Source: Synechocystis sp. PCC 7338
Lineage (GTDB): Bacteria; Cyanobacteriota; Cyanobacteriia; Cyanobacteriales; Microcystaceae
Direction: 5' to 3'
Length of the DNA stretch: 64,000 nt
NCBI RefSeq assembly: GCF_018282115.1
Contig: NZ_CP054306.1
Location: 310,001-374,000, forward strand
The position numbers were made by a program, and so were the translations under genes. Positions within the stretch are counted from its first letter, which is position 1; the number at the start of each line of letters is the position of its first letter. The notes under the pieces were generated by a model. It ran no database searches. It saw only the letters and a list, made by a program, of their open reading frames with translations, and was not told the DNA's origin. Of this stretch, positions 45,307 to 53,070 are shown piece by piece.

Positions 45307-46699
45307 TCCCTCTTTCATCAATCTAGGCAGAAGAAGAATAGAATGTATTCCATGAATTTAGCAAATACTTTAATCGATCTAGCTTATCAACCTTGTTGTA
45401 AAGTTTAGTTAACTCATCCAAAACATGGGCAAATGGAAATACTTTTAACCACTTTTTGATAAGATTTATTGCATTAAATACAGAGATCACTAATCGTAGG
45501 TTGTTTAGCCATTTTTTCCACCCTTCTTCTTTATCCCATTTTTCATGCTTTTGATGATACTTTGACGTTGAATTTAGAGTCGGATTAAAATTCTCATCAT
45601 AAAAACAAATCATACAATATGCACACATCACTAATTCCCACCATTTTTGAATTTGCTCATAATGAGTTACCCTAAAATCTGCCCATCCTAATTCACTTTT
45701 GCATTGCTTAAATCCATATTCTATCCATGACCTTACCCCATATATTCTGACAACTTCTTTATATTTAATATCTGGTATTCGAGTCATTACAAACCATCCT
45801 GCTTTTTCCTCCTCTTTTTCTGTTTCTGTTTTAATTTCCCAATATCTTATTGCGTTTTTTTTGCCATAAACTATTTCTCTGATATACCTATCTTCCTGTT
45901 TTCCATCCCATCTTATATGTTCAAACCTCCTCCACTTATTTGCCCTTACTTTAGCTTCCTTTGGAAGCCAGACCCCATGATTGCTCCGGATTCCCACTGC
46001 ATATTCTATTTTTAATTCCTCTACGGCACTGATAAAATTGCTATGGCTTTCTCCATATAAGCTATCTGACACTACTCTTTTTATTTTAAAACCACTTTCT
46101 TCTAGTTCTTTTATTATCTCTACTGCTAATTCCGGCTTTGTTTTATACTTATCTCCCTCTTTTAATCTTTCTTTTGGTTTAAATACTTTTGATTCTAGAG
46201 GAAACGTTACTCCATTGCAGTAACCATAGGCATTTACTGACACTATACCGCTTTCTATTTTTCCTAAATTTCCAATATATTGTCTTTTTACATAATCTGT
46301 TGTTTTCCCTTTTTTGGGGTCTCCTGTTTCATCTATTATTACTATTATTTCTCTTCCTTCTAAAACTTCTAAGATAATATTTAATCTTCTTTTTTCTAAT
46401 TCTTTTAATTCCCAAGGAGAATCTGTCATGAAATGCAGTAATCCCTGTTCATTTTTCAATCCTAGTGATGATGCTATTGCAGGTAAACTCTTTCTTTTTA
46501 TATCACTTAATATTCCCACAATGATATATTTAAATGACTCATAAGACCTCACTTCTGGAAATATATCTTTATACAGTTCACTATATGTGTCTACACACTG
46601 TACTGTCTTTTTCGCCTCTCTTGTCTTTGTCATTCTCCCTCCGCGCTTTTCAGCCTTTTATCTCCATTTTAATTCCCTCAGTCTGACGGAAGAGGGATA
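45305..46699 (-). mobile_element. IS701-family insertion sequence
   Basis: About 1.4 kb. Terminal inverted repeats TATCCCTCTTTCATCA (plus, from 45305) and its relative TATCCCTCTTCCGTCA (minus, from 46699), 14 of 16 matching. It encodes one intact transposase. No clean target duplication is left, in part because ISY100 sits against its left end. The AT-rich composition differs from the flanking chromosome. Confidence 0.8.
45323..46633 (-). CDS. IS701-family transposase
   Basis: 436 residues, unbroken. DDE-type features: IIVIIDETGDPKKGKTTDYV (first Asp), VVSDSLYGES (second), GVRSWIEYGFKQCKSELGWA (YREK-like segment with the Glu). The Lys/Glu-rich, AT-rich coding sequence is unlike the neighbours. 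It catalyses cut-and-paste movement of the element, and the copy is potentially active because the frame and both ends look intact. Confidence 0.9.
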   Translation of the reverse strand: MTKTREAKKTVQCVDTYSELYKDIFPEVRSYESFKYIIVGILSDIKRKSLPAIASSLGLKNEQGLLHFMTDSPWELKELEKRRLNIILEVLEGREIIVIIDETGDPKKGKTTDYVKRQYIGNLGKIESGIVSVNAYGYCNGVTFPLESKVFKPKERLKEGDKYKTKPELAVEIIKELEESGFKIKRVVSDSLYGESHSNFISAVEELKIEYAVGIRSNHGVWLPKEAKVRANKWRRFEHIRWDGKQEDRYIREIVYGKKNAIRYWEIKTETEKEEEKAGWFVMTRIPDIKYKEVVRIYGVRSWIEYGFKQCKSELGWADFRVTHYEQIQKWWELVMCAYCMICFYDENFNPTLNSTSKYHQKHEKWDKEEGWKKWLNNLRLVISVFNAINLIKKWLKVFPFAHVLDELTKLYNKVDKLDRLKYLLNSWNTFYSSSA

Positions 46700-46838
46700 T
46701 TAAGTCAACGGAGGTGTCGGATAGCATTTAGATTGTAAAGATATATGGCATGAACAGCCATGAGCGGCTTCCCAGAGGTTAACCCCAGGTTTATGGTTTA
46801 CCAAAATCCCCTGACCTTTTCCGAGTTGGGGGACAAAA

Positions 46839-46878
46839 TCAACTAATTTGGGCAACAATTTTTTCGGCTATCTGGCGA
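46839..46878. repeat. Direct repeat bordering the accessory island, right copy
   Basis: ATCAACTAATTTGGGCAACA and the following bases to GGCGA match the left copy at 43038-43088 apart from an 11-nt gap and one mismatch. This copy is the native end of the glycosyltransferase gene. Confidence 0.8.
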
Positions 46879-47915
46879 TCGCCGTGTTTGTCTAACTTCT
46901 GAGTCAGCCTGGGTTTTTTGGGGTTTTCCAACAAAAAATCCCAGTTCCCGGCAAAAAACTGCTGGTGGGGCACAATTTGGTGCTCTCCGTAGTTCTGTAA
47001 ACCTGCCAGTAAAACTTGCGCTTCCGCAAAACCATCCCTAGTCAGGGAAATAATTGGGACTTCTAACTTTAATGCTTCAGCAAAAGTGCCAAACCCAGGC
47101 TTGGAAAATATTCGGCCACAAAGGGGCATTAGATCCACGGGGCGATAGGTTTTATCCTTGATAATGGTCAGGTTATCTAACCTAGGGGCTTGGGCGTCAA
47201 AGGTAATAAATTGATGGTCAGGAAACGTTGTTAACACTTGATAGGGAATAGCCTCTAAACCTAAACCGCCAAAGGTTAGTAAAATAGTTTTTTCTTTGGT
47301 AGTTTTAATGGCAAATTTTTCCCTCAACATTTGCTCGCCGTAGCGGGGATCTCCCCCTAGTAATCCTGTGGCAATTTTCCTGGGAAAAATTTCCATTGGT
47401 TCGGCTAAAGGTAACTGAAATAATAAATCACATTGCCGATAATCCCGTTCAATTTTTTCGATAACTTCCCCAAATTCATCGCCCCAGTCCCGATAAATAA
47501 AATTCCAACCGAAATTACTACTCATCCAACAGGGCAGATCCGCTCGATGGGCGATCGCCACTGCTAGGGCCGGAATGTCCGCCAGCACTAGATCTACCTG
47601 ATTGTTACGTAAATAGTTAGACTCCGTGGCCACCAGGGCACTTTCCCGCTTGTAAATATCTTGTAAGGCTTGCAGAGTTGCCTTTTCATCCATCTGTAAA
47701 CTATCTGCCTGTACCACGCCAACATCAAAAGCCACTGGGCGGTGAATAAAGGGTTTTTCCAAATAACACTCCAGCAACCAACGGGGGCTACGGGTAGCCA
47801 TGATTATCAACACATCAGGGCAAAGTTCCTGGACCCGGCGGGCAATGCAAGCAGTCCGCACCGCATGGCCAAAACCATGGCCCGTAATTGCACAGTAGAG
47901 GGTGGGACGTTTCAT
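46839..47915 (-). CDS. Glycosyltransferase, MurG/UGT-like (GT-B)
   Basis: 358 residues. It starts MKRPTLYCAITGHGFGHAVR, the GT-B glycine-rich start found in proteins like MurG and L-arabinokinase N-terminal domains. The C-terminal half has ILLTFGGLGLEAIPYQVL and GRIFSKPGFGTFAEALKLEV with the acceptor-site loop EVPIISLTRDGFAEAQVL. Substrate unknown. Before island insertion it was probably convergent and overlapping with cofG at the stop codons. Confidence 0.85.
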   Translation of the reverse strand: MKRPTLYCAITGHGFGHAVRTACIARRVQELCPDVLIIMATRSPRWLLECYLEKPFIHRPVAFDVGVVQADSLQMDEKATLQALQDIYKRESALVATESNYLRNNQVDLVLADIPALAVAIAHRADLPCWMSSNFGWNFIYRDWGDEFGEVIEKIERDYRQCDLLFQLPLAEPMEIFPRKIATGLLGGDPRYGEQMLREKFAIKTTKEKTILLTFGGLGLEAIPYQVLTTFPDHQFITFDAQAPRLDNLTIIKDKTYRPVDLMPLCGRIFSKPGFGTFAEALKLEVPIISLTRDGFAEAQVLLAGLQNYGEHQIVPHQQFFAGNWDFLLENPKKPRLTQKLDKHGDRQIAEKIVAQIS

Positions 47916-48018
47916 GCAAAAAGGTGAGAATTATGAAGATTTCTGTTGACCAGTGGGGCGATCGGGATTTTTCCCGCACAATAACAGTAATAACTGGGTG
48001 AGTTTAGAGGTAAAGTCC

Positions 48019-48663
48019 ATGCAGAGCAAAAAGTGTTACACCGCCCCATCGACCTTTACCAATCCGGCCGAAGCTTCCACCCATGATCGCATTTTGAAGG
48101 GAGCTTTGAAATTATTTGGCACTAAGGGCTATGAAGGTACCACTACCAAGGATTTGGCCCAAGCGGCCAATGTGGCTGAAGGGACTTTGTTCCGTTATTT
48201 CACCAATAAAAAGGCCATTTTAGTAGAAGTAGCCACCGCCGGCTGGGTGGAAATTCTCACTGACTTGCTAACGGAATTAAGCGAGATGGGTAGTTATAAG
48301 GCGATCGCCCAGGTAATGAAGCGGCGGATGTTCCATTTGCGAGAAAACAAATATCTATTGCAAGTCTGCTTTGTGGAAGCCCAATATCACCCAGAGTTAC
48401 GGGAAAAAATTCAGTCGGAAATTATCGATAAAATGACCGATGTGGCAGAGGCCTTTTTCCAAACTGCCATGGACCGAGGAATTTACCGACCGATGAATCC
48501 CAAAATTGTTGCCCAGGTTTTCTTAGGCATGTTTGCAGTGGCGGGTTTTTCGGAACAAACAGTAATTGACCCCCACGCTTCCCCCCAGGCTTTGCAGGAA
48601 ATGGCGGAGGGGTTAGCGGATATTTTTCTCCATGGAGTATTGGCCAAAGGCGAAAAAATGTGA
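48019..48663 (+). CDS. TetR-family transcriptional regulator
   Basis: About 214 residues from ATG 48019 (an in-frame extension to 47953 has no family support). N-terminal HTH: RILKGALKLFGTKGYEGTTT, then KDLAQAANVAEGTLFRYFTN, the classic TetR motif. The C-terminal ligand domain is unremarkable. It lies 103 bp from the divergent glycosyltransferase start, which could be a target. Effector unknown. Confidence 0.88.
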   Translation: MQSKKCYTAPSTFTNPAEASTHDRILKGALKLFGTKGYEGTTTKDLAQAANVAEGTLFRYFTNKKAILVEVATAGWVEILTDLLTELSEMGSYKAIAQVMKRRMFHLRENKYLLQVCFVEAQYHPELREKIQSEIIDKMTDVAEAFFQTAMDRGIYRPMNPKIVAQVFLGMFAVAGFSEQTVIDPHASPQALQEMAEGLADIFLHGVLAKGEKM

Positions 48664-48730
48664 TTAATCAAACCCTGACAAATTCTAACCAAACCTGAGA
48701 GCCTGTTTGAAAAGTTGAGTTTTGGCTGTT

Positions 48731-48832
48731 TAATCCCCCCCAGCCCCCCCTTAAGCAGGGGGGAACTGTCACAAAAGTCCCCCTTTTTAAGCCAGAGCTT
48801 TAGTAAGGAGATTTAGGGGGATAAACACCTAG
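48731..48832. repeat. C/G-rich palindromic repeat, degenerate copy
   Basis: TAATCCCCCCCAGCCCCCCC, then TTAAGCAGGGGGGAA, then AGTCCCCCTTTTT and later TTTAGGGGGAT form nested inverted repeats of the same make-up as the perfect palindrome at 295-337. It lies in the 303-bp stretch between the TetR gene and the small membrane protein; apart from this repeat nothing else is seen there. Confidence 0.65.
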
Positions 48833-48966
48833 CCTTGCAATTTTCAAACACTTTCTGAGAATGGTTCCAAAAATACTGTCAACCTTGGTAAATCAAGACA
48901 GTGAACCAAAATTGTATCAATAGCATTCTAGGACGAAAAATTTAAGTTTTATCAATAGCAAAAGTT

Positions 48967-49161
48967 TTAACGTTTGCCCTGGAAAATTTGTTTCATCTGT
49001 TCCCACACTTCAGCAGGGGTGATTTTAAAACCGACGTAAAGCACCACCAAAATGATAGCGATAATAGCCCCATTTTTTAAAGTTGCTGCTGTTACGTTGA
49101 AAAACCATCTTAGTACCAAACCAATAATTACAATAGTGGCTAGGAAAAGGACAATTTCCAT
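48967..49161 (-). CDS. Small two-helix membrane protein
   Basis: 64 residues, ATG preceded by TAGGAG at 9-13 bases. Hydrophobic segments at about 3-20 and 30-48 (IVIIGLVLRWFF, AIIAIILVVLYVGF), then a basic amphipathic tail ending MKQIFQGKR. It is 24 bp downstream of the PAP2-like gene, so the pair is likely one operon. No family recognised. Confidence 0.75.
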   Translation of the reverse strand: MEIVLFLATIVIIGLVLRWFFNVTAATLKNGAIIAIILVVLYVGFKITPAEVWEQMKQIFQGKR

Positions 49162-49185
49162 TAATTTACGCTCCTAATTTCCCAT

Positions 49186-49641
49186 TCACTGGGCTGGCAC
49201 GGCAAAAAAGGCGATGGCAATGCCCAATGCTAAACCAGCAAAAACCTGTACCGGGGTGTGCCCCAGTAGTTCCTTTAGACGCTCCTCCGTGAGGCTTTGA
49301 TCTTCCTGAAACAGTTCATCAATTAATTGATTGAGAATGCGGGCTTGTTTACCGGCGGCCTGTCTTACCCCCGCCGCATCGTACATGACAATGACGGCAA
49401 ATAAACAAGCAATGGCAAACTCATTACTGCCCCACCCTTTTTGCAAGCCGACCCCCGTGGCTAGGGCCCCCACCAACGCAGAATGGGCACTGGGCATTCC
49501 TCCGGTGGAAACGAGAGAACGGAGATTAATTTTACCGTTGCGGAAAATTTCCACGATCGCCTTAATGCCCTGGGCCAAAAAACAGGCCGCCAGGGAAATC
49601 AGAAGCACTTGGTTGTGGAATACTGCGCCAAAATCTTGCAT
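49186..49641 (-). CDS. Divergent PAP2 (DUF212) membrane protein
   Basis: About 151 residues from ATG 49641; other starts are at ATG 49686 or TTG 49692. The DUF212 signature is LISLAACFLAQGIKAIVE, then STGGMPSAHSALVGALATG and VMYDAAGVRQAAGKQA, ending LLGHTPVQVFAGLALG. This is the acid-phosphatase/VanZ-related family found in cyanobacteria and plants. Activity on lipid or polyprenyl phosphates is plausible from the conserved MPSAHS and GHTPxQV motifs but unproven. Confidence 0.88.
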   Translation of the reverse strand: MQDFGAVFHNQVLLISLAACFLAQGIKAIVEIFRNGKINLRSLVSTGGMPSAHSALVGALATGVGLQKGWGSNEFAIACLFAVIVMYDAAGVRQAAGKQARILNQLIDELFQEDQSLTEERLKELLGHTPVQVFAGLALGIAIAFFAVPAQ

Positions 49642-49763
49642 AGATAATGCAGGCTGGAAAAAGGCCGGCCTTGGTTGAACTACCATGATCAACCATACCT
49701 TAAACTTAGGCGATCGCCGTTGCTGGCCTTGAACACCAAAGGAAAAATAACCTTAAACCAGCT

Positions 49764-52613
49764 TCAGACAACCGGGGGAGTTTCCACCTCAGGGCCGGGG
49801 ATAGGCAAGGAAAAATAGAAAGTGCTACCCTGACCCAGACTGCTATTGACGCCGATGGTGCCGCCATGGTGTTCAACAATTTTCTTGCAGATAGGTAAGC
49901 CCAAACCGGTGCCCTGGGGTTTGTCGGTGAGTACATCCCCCCCCTGCTGAAAGGGCTCAAAAATTTTGGCTTGATCCGCCGGATCGATACCGGGGCCATG
50001 GTCAATAATTTCCACCCAGAGATAATCTTGATGGCGGTGGCTACGGGTAATGATTAAACCTTTAGGCGTGAATTTGACCGCATTGGAGAGCAAATTAAGC
50101 ACCACTTGCAAAATTCGGTTTTCATCGCCAATAAAATCAGGTAAATCCGGTTCCAACTCCCCTTGCAAACTAATATTTTTCTTTTGGGCCTGGGGAGTAA
50201 TGGTGGCGATCGCCCGCTCAATAATGGGATTAATGGCACAGGGTTGTTCCTGCCAGGATTCCTGTCCCGCTTCCATTTTGGCAATGTCCAGCACGTCGTT
50301 GATCAAAGCAGTGAGCCGGTGGGCCTCCGACTCAATGATGGCCAAATTCCTCATCACCCGTTCCGTGGCCTTACCAAGGCGGGGCTGAGCCAAATCCAAC
50401 TCTGGGATAATCACTCGGTGCAATTTGTCCTGAATTACCGTGGCAAAACCCAAAATAGAGGTGAGAGGGGTGCGTAACTCATGGGACACTGTCGCTAAAA
50501 AGTCCGTTTTCATCCGCTCCACTTCCCGTTCGTGGGTAACGTCCCGGATCATAATCACTGCCCCTAGACATTGGGAATATTTGCATCCATCTTCATTGGA
50601 AGTAATGCTAGTGATCAAAGCTTGCCCCTGGCGACCCTGACTTAATGCCACATCGGCGGTGACCACCTGTTGCTCTTGTCTTTCCGGTTTAGCTAACAAC
50701 TGATTCAAAGTCGCAGGGAAATAGGCATCTACCCCCGCGCCCAATAGTTCTAGGCCCTCCAGGTCAAACATGGCCAACAGAGCCGGGTTGTAGCGAGTAA
50801 TGCGGCCAAACAGATCGATCACTAACAGGCCATCGGCCAGATTATCAACGATCGCCGTCAGGTCAGCTAGGGTATTTTCCATGGTTTTGGACTGCTCCTG
50901 AAATCGGGCTAGCAACTGAGCTTGGTACACTGCTACGCCCAACTGATTGGCAATTTGGTGGAGCAAATGGATTTCCCTTGCTTGCCAATGGCGGGGAGCC
51001 CCATTTTGATAAGCCCCCAACAGTCCCCAGAGTTGTTCCCCCACAAACACCGGCACAATTAAAAAAGCACGAATTTCAAACTGGCGTAAGTTAGCCAAAT
51101 GACAGTCACTGAAACCCGCTGTTTCCACATCGCCCACCGCTAAACTCTCATGCTGGCGGTAACGCCCCCCCTGGGTTTCCTGGAGATAGGTATCTTGCCA
51201 GAGGGGAAAATTATTGTCCGCATCTAGCAGGGGTTCCCATATTTGAGCTATAGACTCATGGATAAATTCCCCACTCCAGTCCGGGTTAAAGCGGTACACT
51301 AACACCCGGTCACAACTGAGTAAATGGCGCACTTCGTCGCTGGTGGCTCGGAAAATAGTCTGTAACTCCAACGTCTGGCGAATGCCTTCAATTACCCTGG
51401 TGAGAGCCCGTTCTTCCTCCGCAATGCGAGCGAGATAATCTTTTTGGGCCTCCACTTCCCCTAGGGCACTTTGGAGAGCAGCCGATCGCCGTTGGGACTC
51501 GGTCAACAATTCTGCCTGTTGCAATGCCACCCCTAAGTTGAGGGCAATTTTGAAGGTAAACTCAATGTCCGAACTTTCCCACGCCCGGGACTCTCCATAT
51601 TGGTGGACTGATAACACCCCCCAGAGGCGATCGCCGGAAAAGAGGGGCACCACTAAATTAGCCTTGGTTAATCCCAATATTGATTGAGCAAAATCCGCCC
51701 CCTGCTCGTCTGTGTCATCCATGGCCAAAATCAATCCCCTGGCAAAATGGTCGATCCATTGGGAAGACAAAGGTACTTTCTCTTGTGGAGGTAAGGGGCA
51801 TAGTTTTTCGCCCGTCTGGGCTTCCGCTTGAATTTCTCCCCAGGAAAAATTTTTATTCTGCCTAATTTTAATAATGACCACCCGGTCTGCCGCCAACAAT
51901 TTCCCCACCTCCGTCACCGTGGTTTGAAATAGGGAGCGTAGATCAAGGGTAAAGCGAATTTTGTCGATGACATCGGCGATCGCTTGTTCCCGCTGGGCGG
52001 ACTTAAGGTAAGTTTCCTTTTGGGTCTGGCCCTCAGCCACCATAGTCTGCAACGCATTTTTGTGGTTCTGGCAATGAATCCAAAGCTCCGTCTTCATCAA
52101 ACCCAAACAGAATAAATGGGCCATGCGCTGGGCAAATTGCTGATTCCCCAGGGGCCAGGGCCGGACTTGGTGGAGATATTGGAGACTGAGAACCCCCCAA
52201 TGGCGTTGGTTAATCACCAAAGGTAAATGCAATAGACTTTTAATCCCCAGGGTCTGACAAAATTCCCCCTGGACCGGATCTAGTTCGACAAATTCATCCC
52301 CCTGACCCCCCATTGTCCACAGGCCTTCGTGGGGCAATTGCCCCAGTAAATGGAGCCAAAGACAGTCATGGCAAGGCTCATCCAAGGGCAGAATATCCCT
52401 GGCTGGAGCAGTGGCCTGGGCCACAAGGCGGGATTGATGGCTCGGGAACACTGCATTCTGCACCAACAACACCCGGTCTACCCCTAAGCCCTGCTGTAAC
52501 CCCTCCACCACCAGTCGATAAACATTATGTAAATCCTGGGACTGGAGAATCATTTCCAGCAGTTGATCGGCGATCGCCTGTTGGACTGCGGTGCCATGGG
52601 AAGAAGGAGACAT
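49764..52613 (-). CDS. Three-GAF cyanobacteriochrome histidine kinase (Slr1393-type)
   Basis: 949 residues from ATG 52613; a GTG at 52685 gives 973, and that numbering puts the bilin Cys at 528, the position reported for PCC 6803 Slr1393. Order: GAF1 (about 20-160), GAF2 (about 220-370), GAF3 (about 405-565), PAS (about 590-700), HisKA (SHELRTPLTS) and HATPase (NAVKFTPKG, DHGPGID, GTGLGLPICKKI). GAF3 has SDCHLANLRQFEIRAF, the canonical Cys-His site for phycocyanobilin; GAF1 and GAF2 lack it. Slr1393 is a red/green switching sensor. No response regulator lies nearby. Its gene starts 64 bp from the divergent hli gene. Confidence 0.92.
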   Translation of the reverse strand: MSPSSHGTAVQQAIADQLLEMILQSQDLHNVYRLVVEGLQQGLGVDRVLLVQNAVFPSHQSRLVAQATAPARDILPLDEPCHDCLWLHLLGQLPHEGLWTMGGQGDEFVELDPVQGEFCQTLGIKSLLHLPLVINQRHWGVLSLQYLHQVRPWPLGNQQFAQRMAHLFCLGLMKTELWIHCQNHKNALQTMVAEGQTQKETYLKSAQREQAIADVIDKIRFTLDLRSLFQTTVTEVGKLLAADRVVIIKIRQNKNFSWGEIQAEAQTGEKLCPLPPQEKVPLSSQWIDHFARGLILAMDDTDEQGADFAQSILGLTKANLVVPLFSGDRLWGVLSVHQYGESRAWESSDIEFTFKIALNLGVALQQAELLTESQRRSAALQSALGEVEAQKDYLARIAEEERALTRVIEGIRQTLELQTIFRATSDEVRHLLSCDRVLVYRFNPDWSGEFIHESIAQIWEPLLDADNNFPLWQDTYLQETQGGRYRQHESLAVGDVETAGFSDCHLANLRQFEIRAFLIVPVFVGEQLWGLLGAYQNGAPRHWQAREIHLLHQIANQLGVAVYQAQLLARFQEQSKTMENTLADLTAIVDNLADGLLVIDLFGRITRYNPALLAMFDLEGLELLGAGVDAYFPATLNQLLAKPERQEQQVVTADVALSQGRQGQALITSITSNEDGCKYSQCLGAVIMIRDVTHEREVERMKTDFLATVSHELRTPLTSILGFATVIQDKLHRVIIPELDLAQPRLGKATERVMRNLAIIESEAHRLTALINDVLDIAKMEAGQESWQEQPCAINPIIERAIATITPQAQKKNISLQGELEPDLPDFIGDENRILQVVLNLLSNAVKFTPKGLIITRSHRHQDYLWVEIIDHGPGIDPADQAKIFEPFQQGGDVLTDKPQGTGLGLPICKKIVEHHGGTIGVNSSLGQGSTFYFSLPIPGPEVETPPVV

Positions 52614-52677
52614 TGTTACATTCCTTAAAAAAGTGTTACAATAGTTAACATAAGTTTTTATTAGGAGTAATCCAATT
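52614..52677. promoter_or_regulatory. Divergent kinase/hli promoter with HLR1-like half-sites
   Basis: In the 64-bp gap, GTTACATT (52615-52622), GTTACAAT (52635-52642) and a related GTTAACAT (52644-52651) are visible. RpaB-bound HLR1 elements are two (G/T)TTACA(T/A)(T/G) units with a 2-nt spacer; here the units are present but the spacings (12 and 1) differ from that rule. An AGGAG ribosome site for hli lies at about 52664. Whether RpaB binds is an inference. Confidence 0.5.
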
Positions 52678-52890
52678 ATGACCACCCGTGGCTTCCGCTT
52701 GGATCAGGACAATCGTCTCAACAACTTTGCCATCGAACCAGAAGTTTACGTTGACTCTTCCGTACAAGCGGGTTGGACTAAATACGCCAAAAAAATGAAT
52801 GGTCGTTTTGCCATGATCGGCTTTGCCTCCCTCCTAATTATGGAAGTAGTTACAGGGCACGGCGTCATCGGTTGGTTAAACAGTCTGTAA
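52678..52890 (+). CDS. hliA: High-light-inducible protein (HliA/HliB type)
   Basis: 70 residues with one membrane helix. N-terminus [20 protein letters not shown] and the helix [20 protein letters not shown] match HliA/HliB of Synechocystis; I cannot separate A from B with certainty, the start and the -EPEVYV- favour HliA. The family motif is ExxNGRxAM, where the Glu is a chlorophyll ligand; here the residue at that place is Lys (KKMNGR). Hli proteins bind chlorophyll and carotenoid and protect photosystem II assembly under high light. Divergent from the red/green kinase gene. Confidence 0.85.
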   Translation: MTTRGFRLDQDNRLNNFAIEPEVYVDSSVQAGWTKYAKKMNGRFAMIGFASLLIMEVVTGHGVIGWLNSL

Positions 52891-53070
52891 GATGATCTTG
52901 GCGAAGTTCCCTGGGCCATCCAAGTTTGGGCAAAAGTTTTAGGGACAAATCTTTCATCTTGGGTTGCGGTACCTTGACACGCCGTTAAAAGCTTGCAAGC
53001 AATTTCTCAAATCGTTAGGTAAGCCGGGGGAAATGAGGCTTTTCTCCTCCTCTGGTCACCCTGGCAAAAA

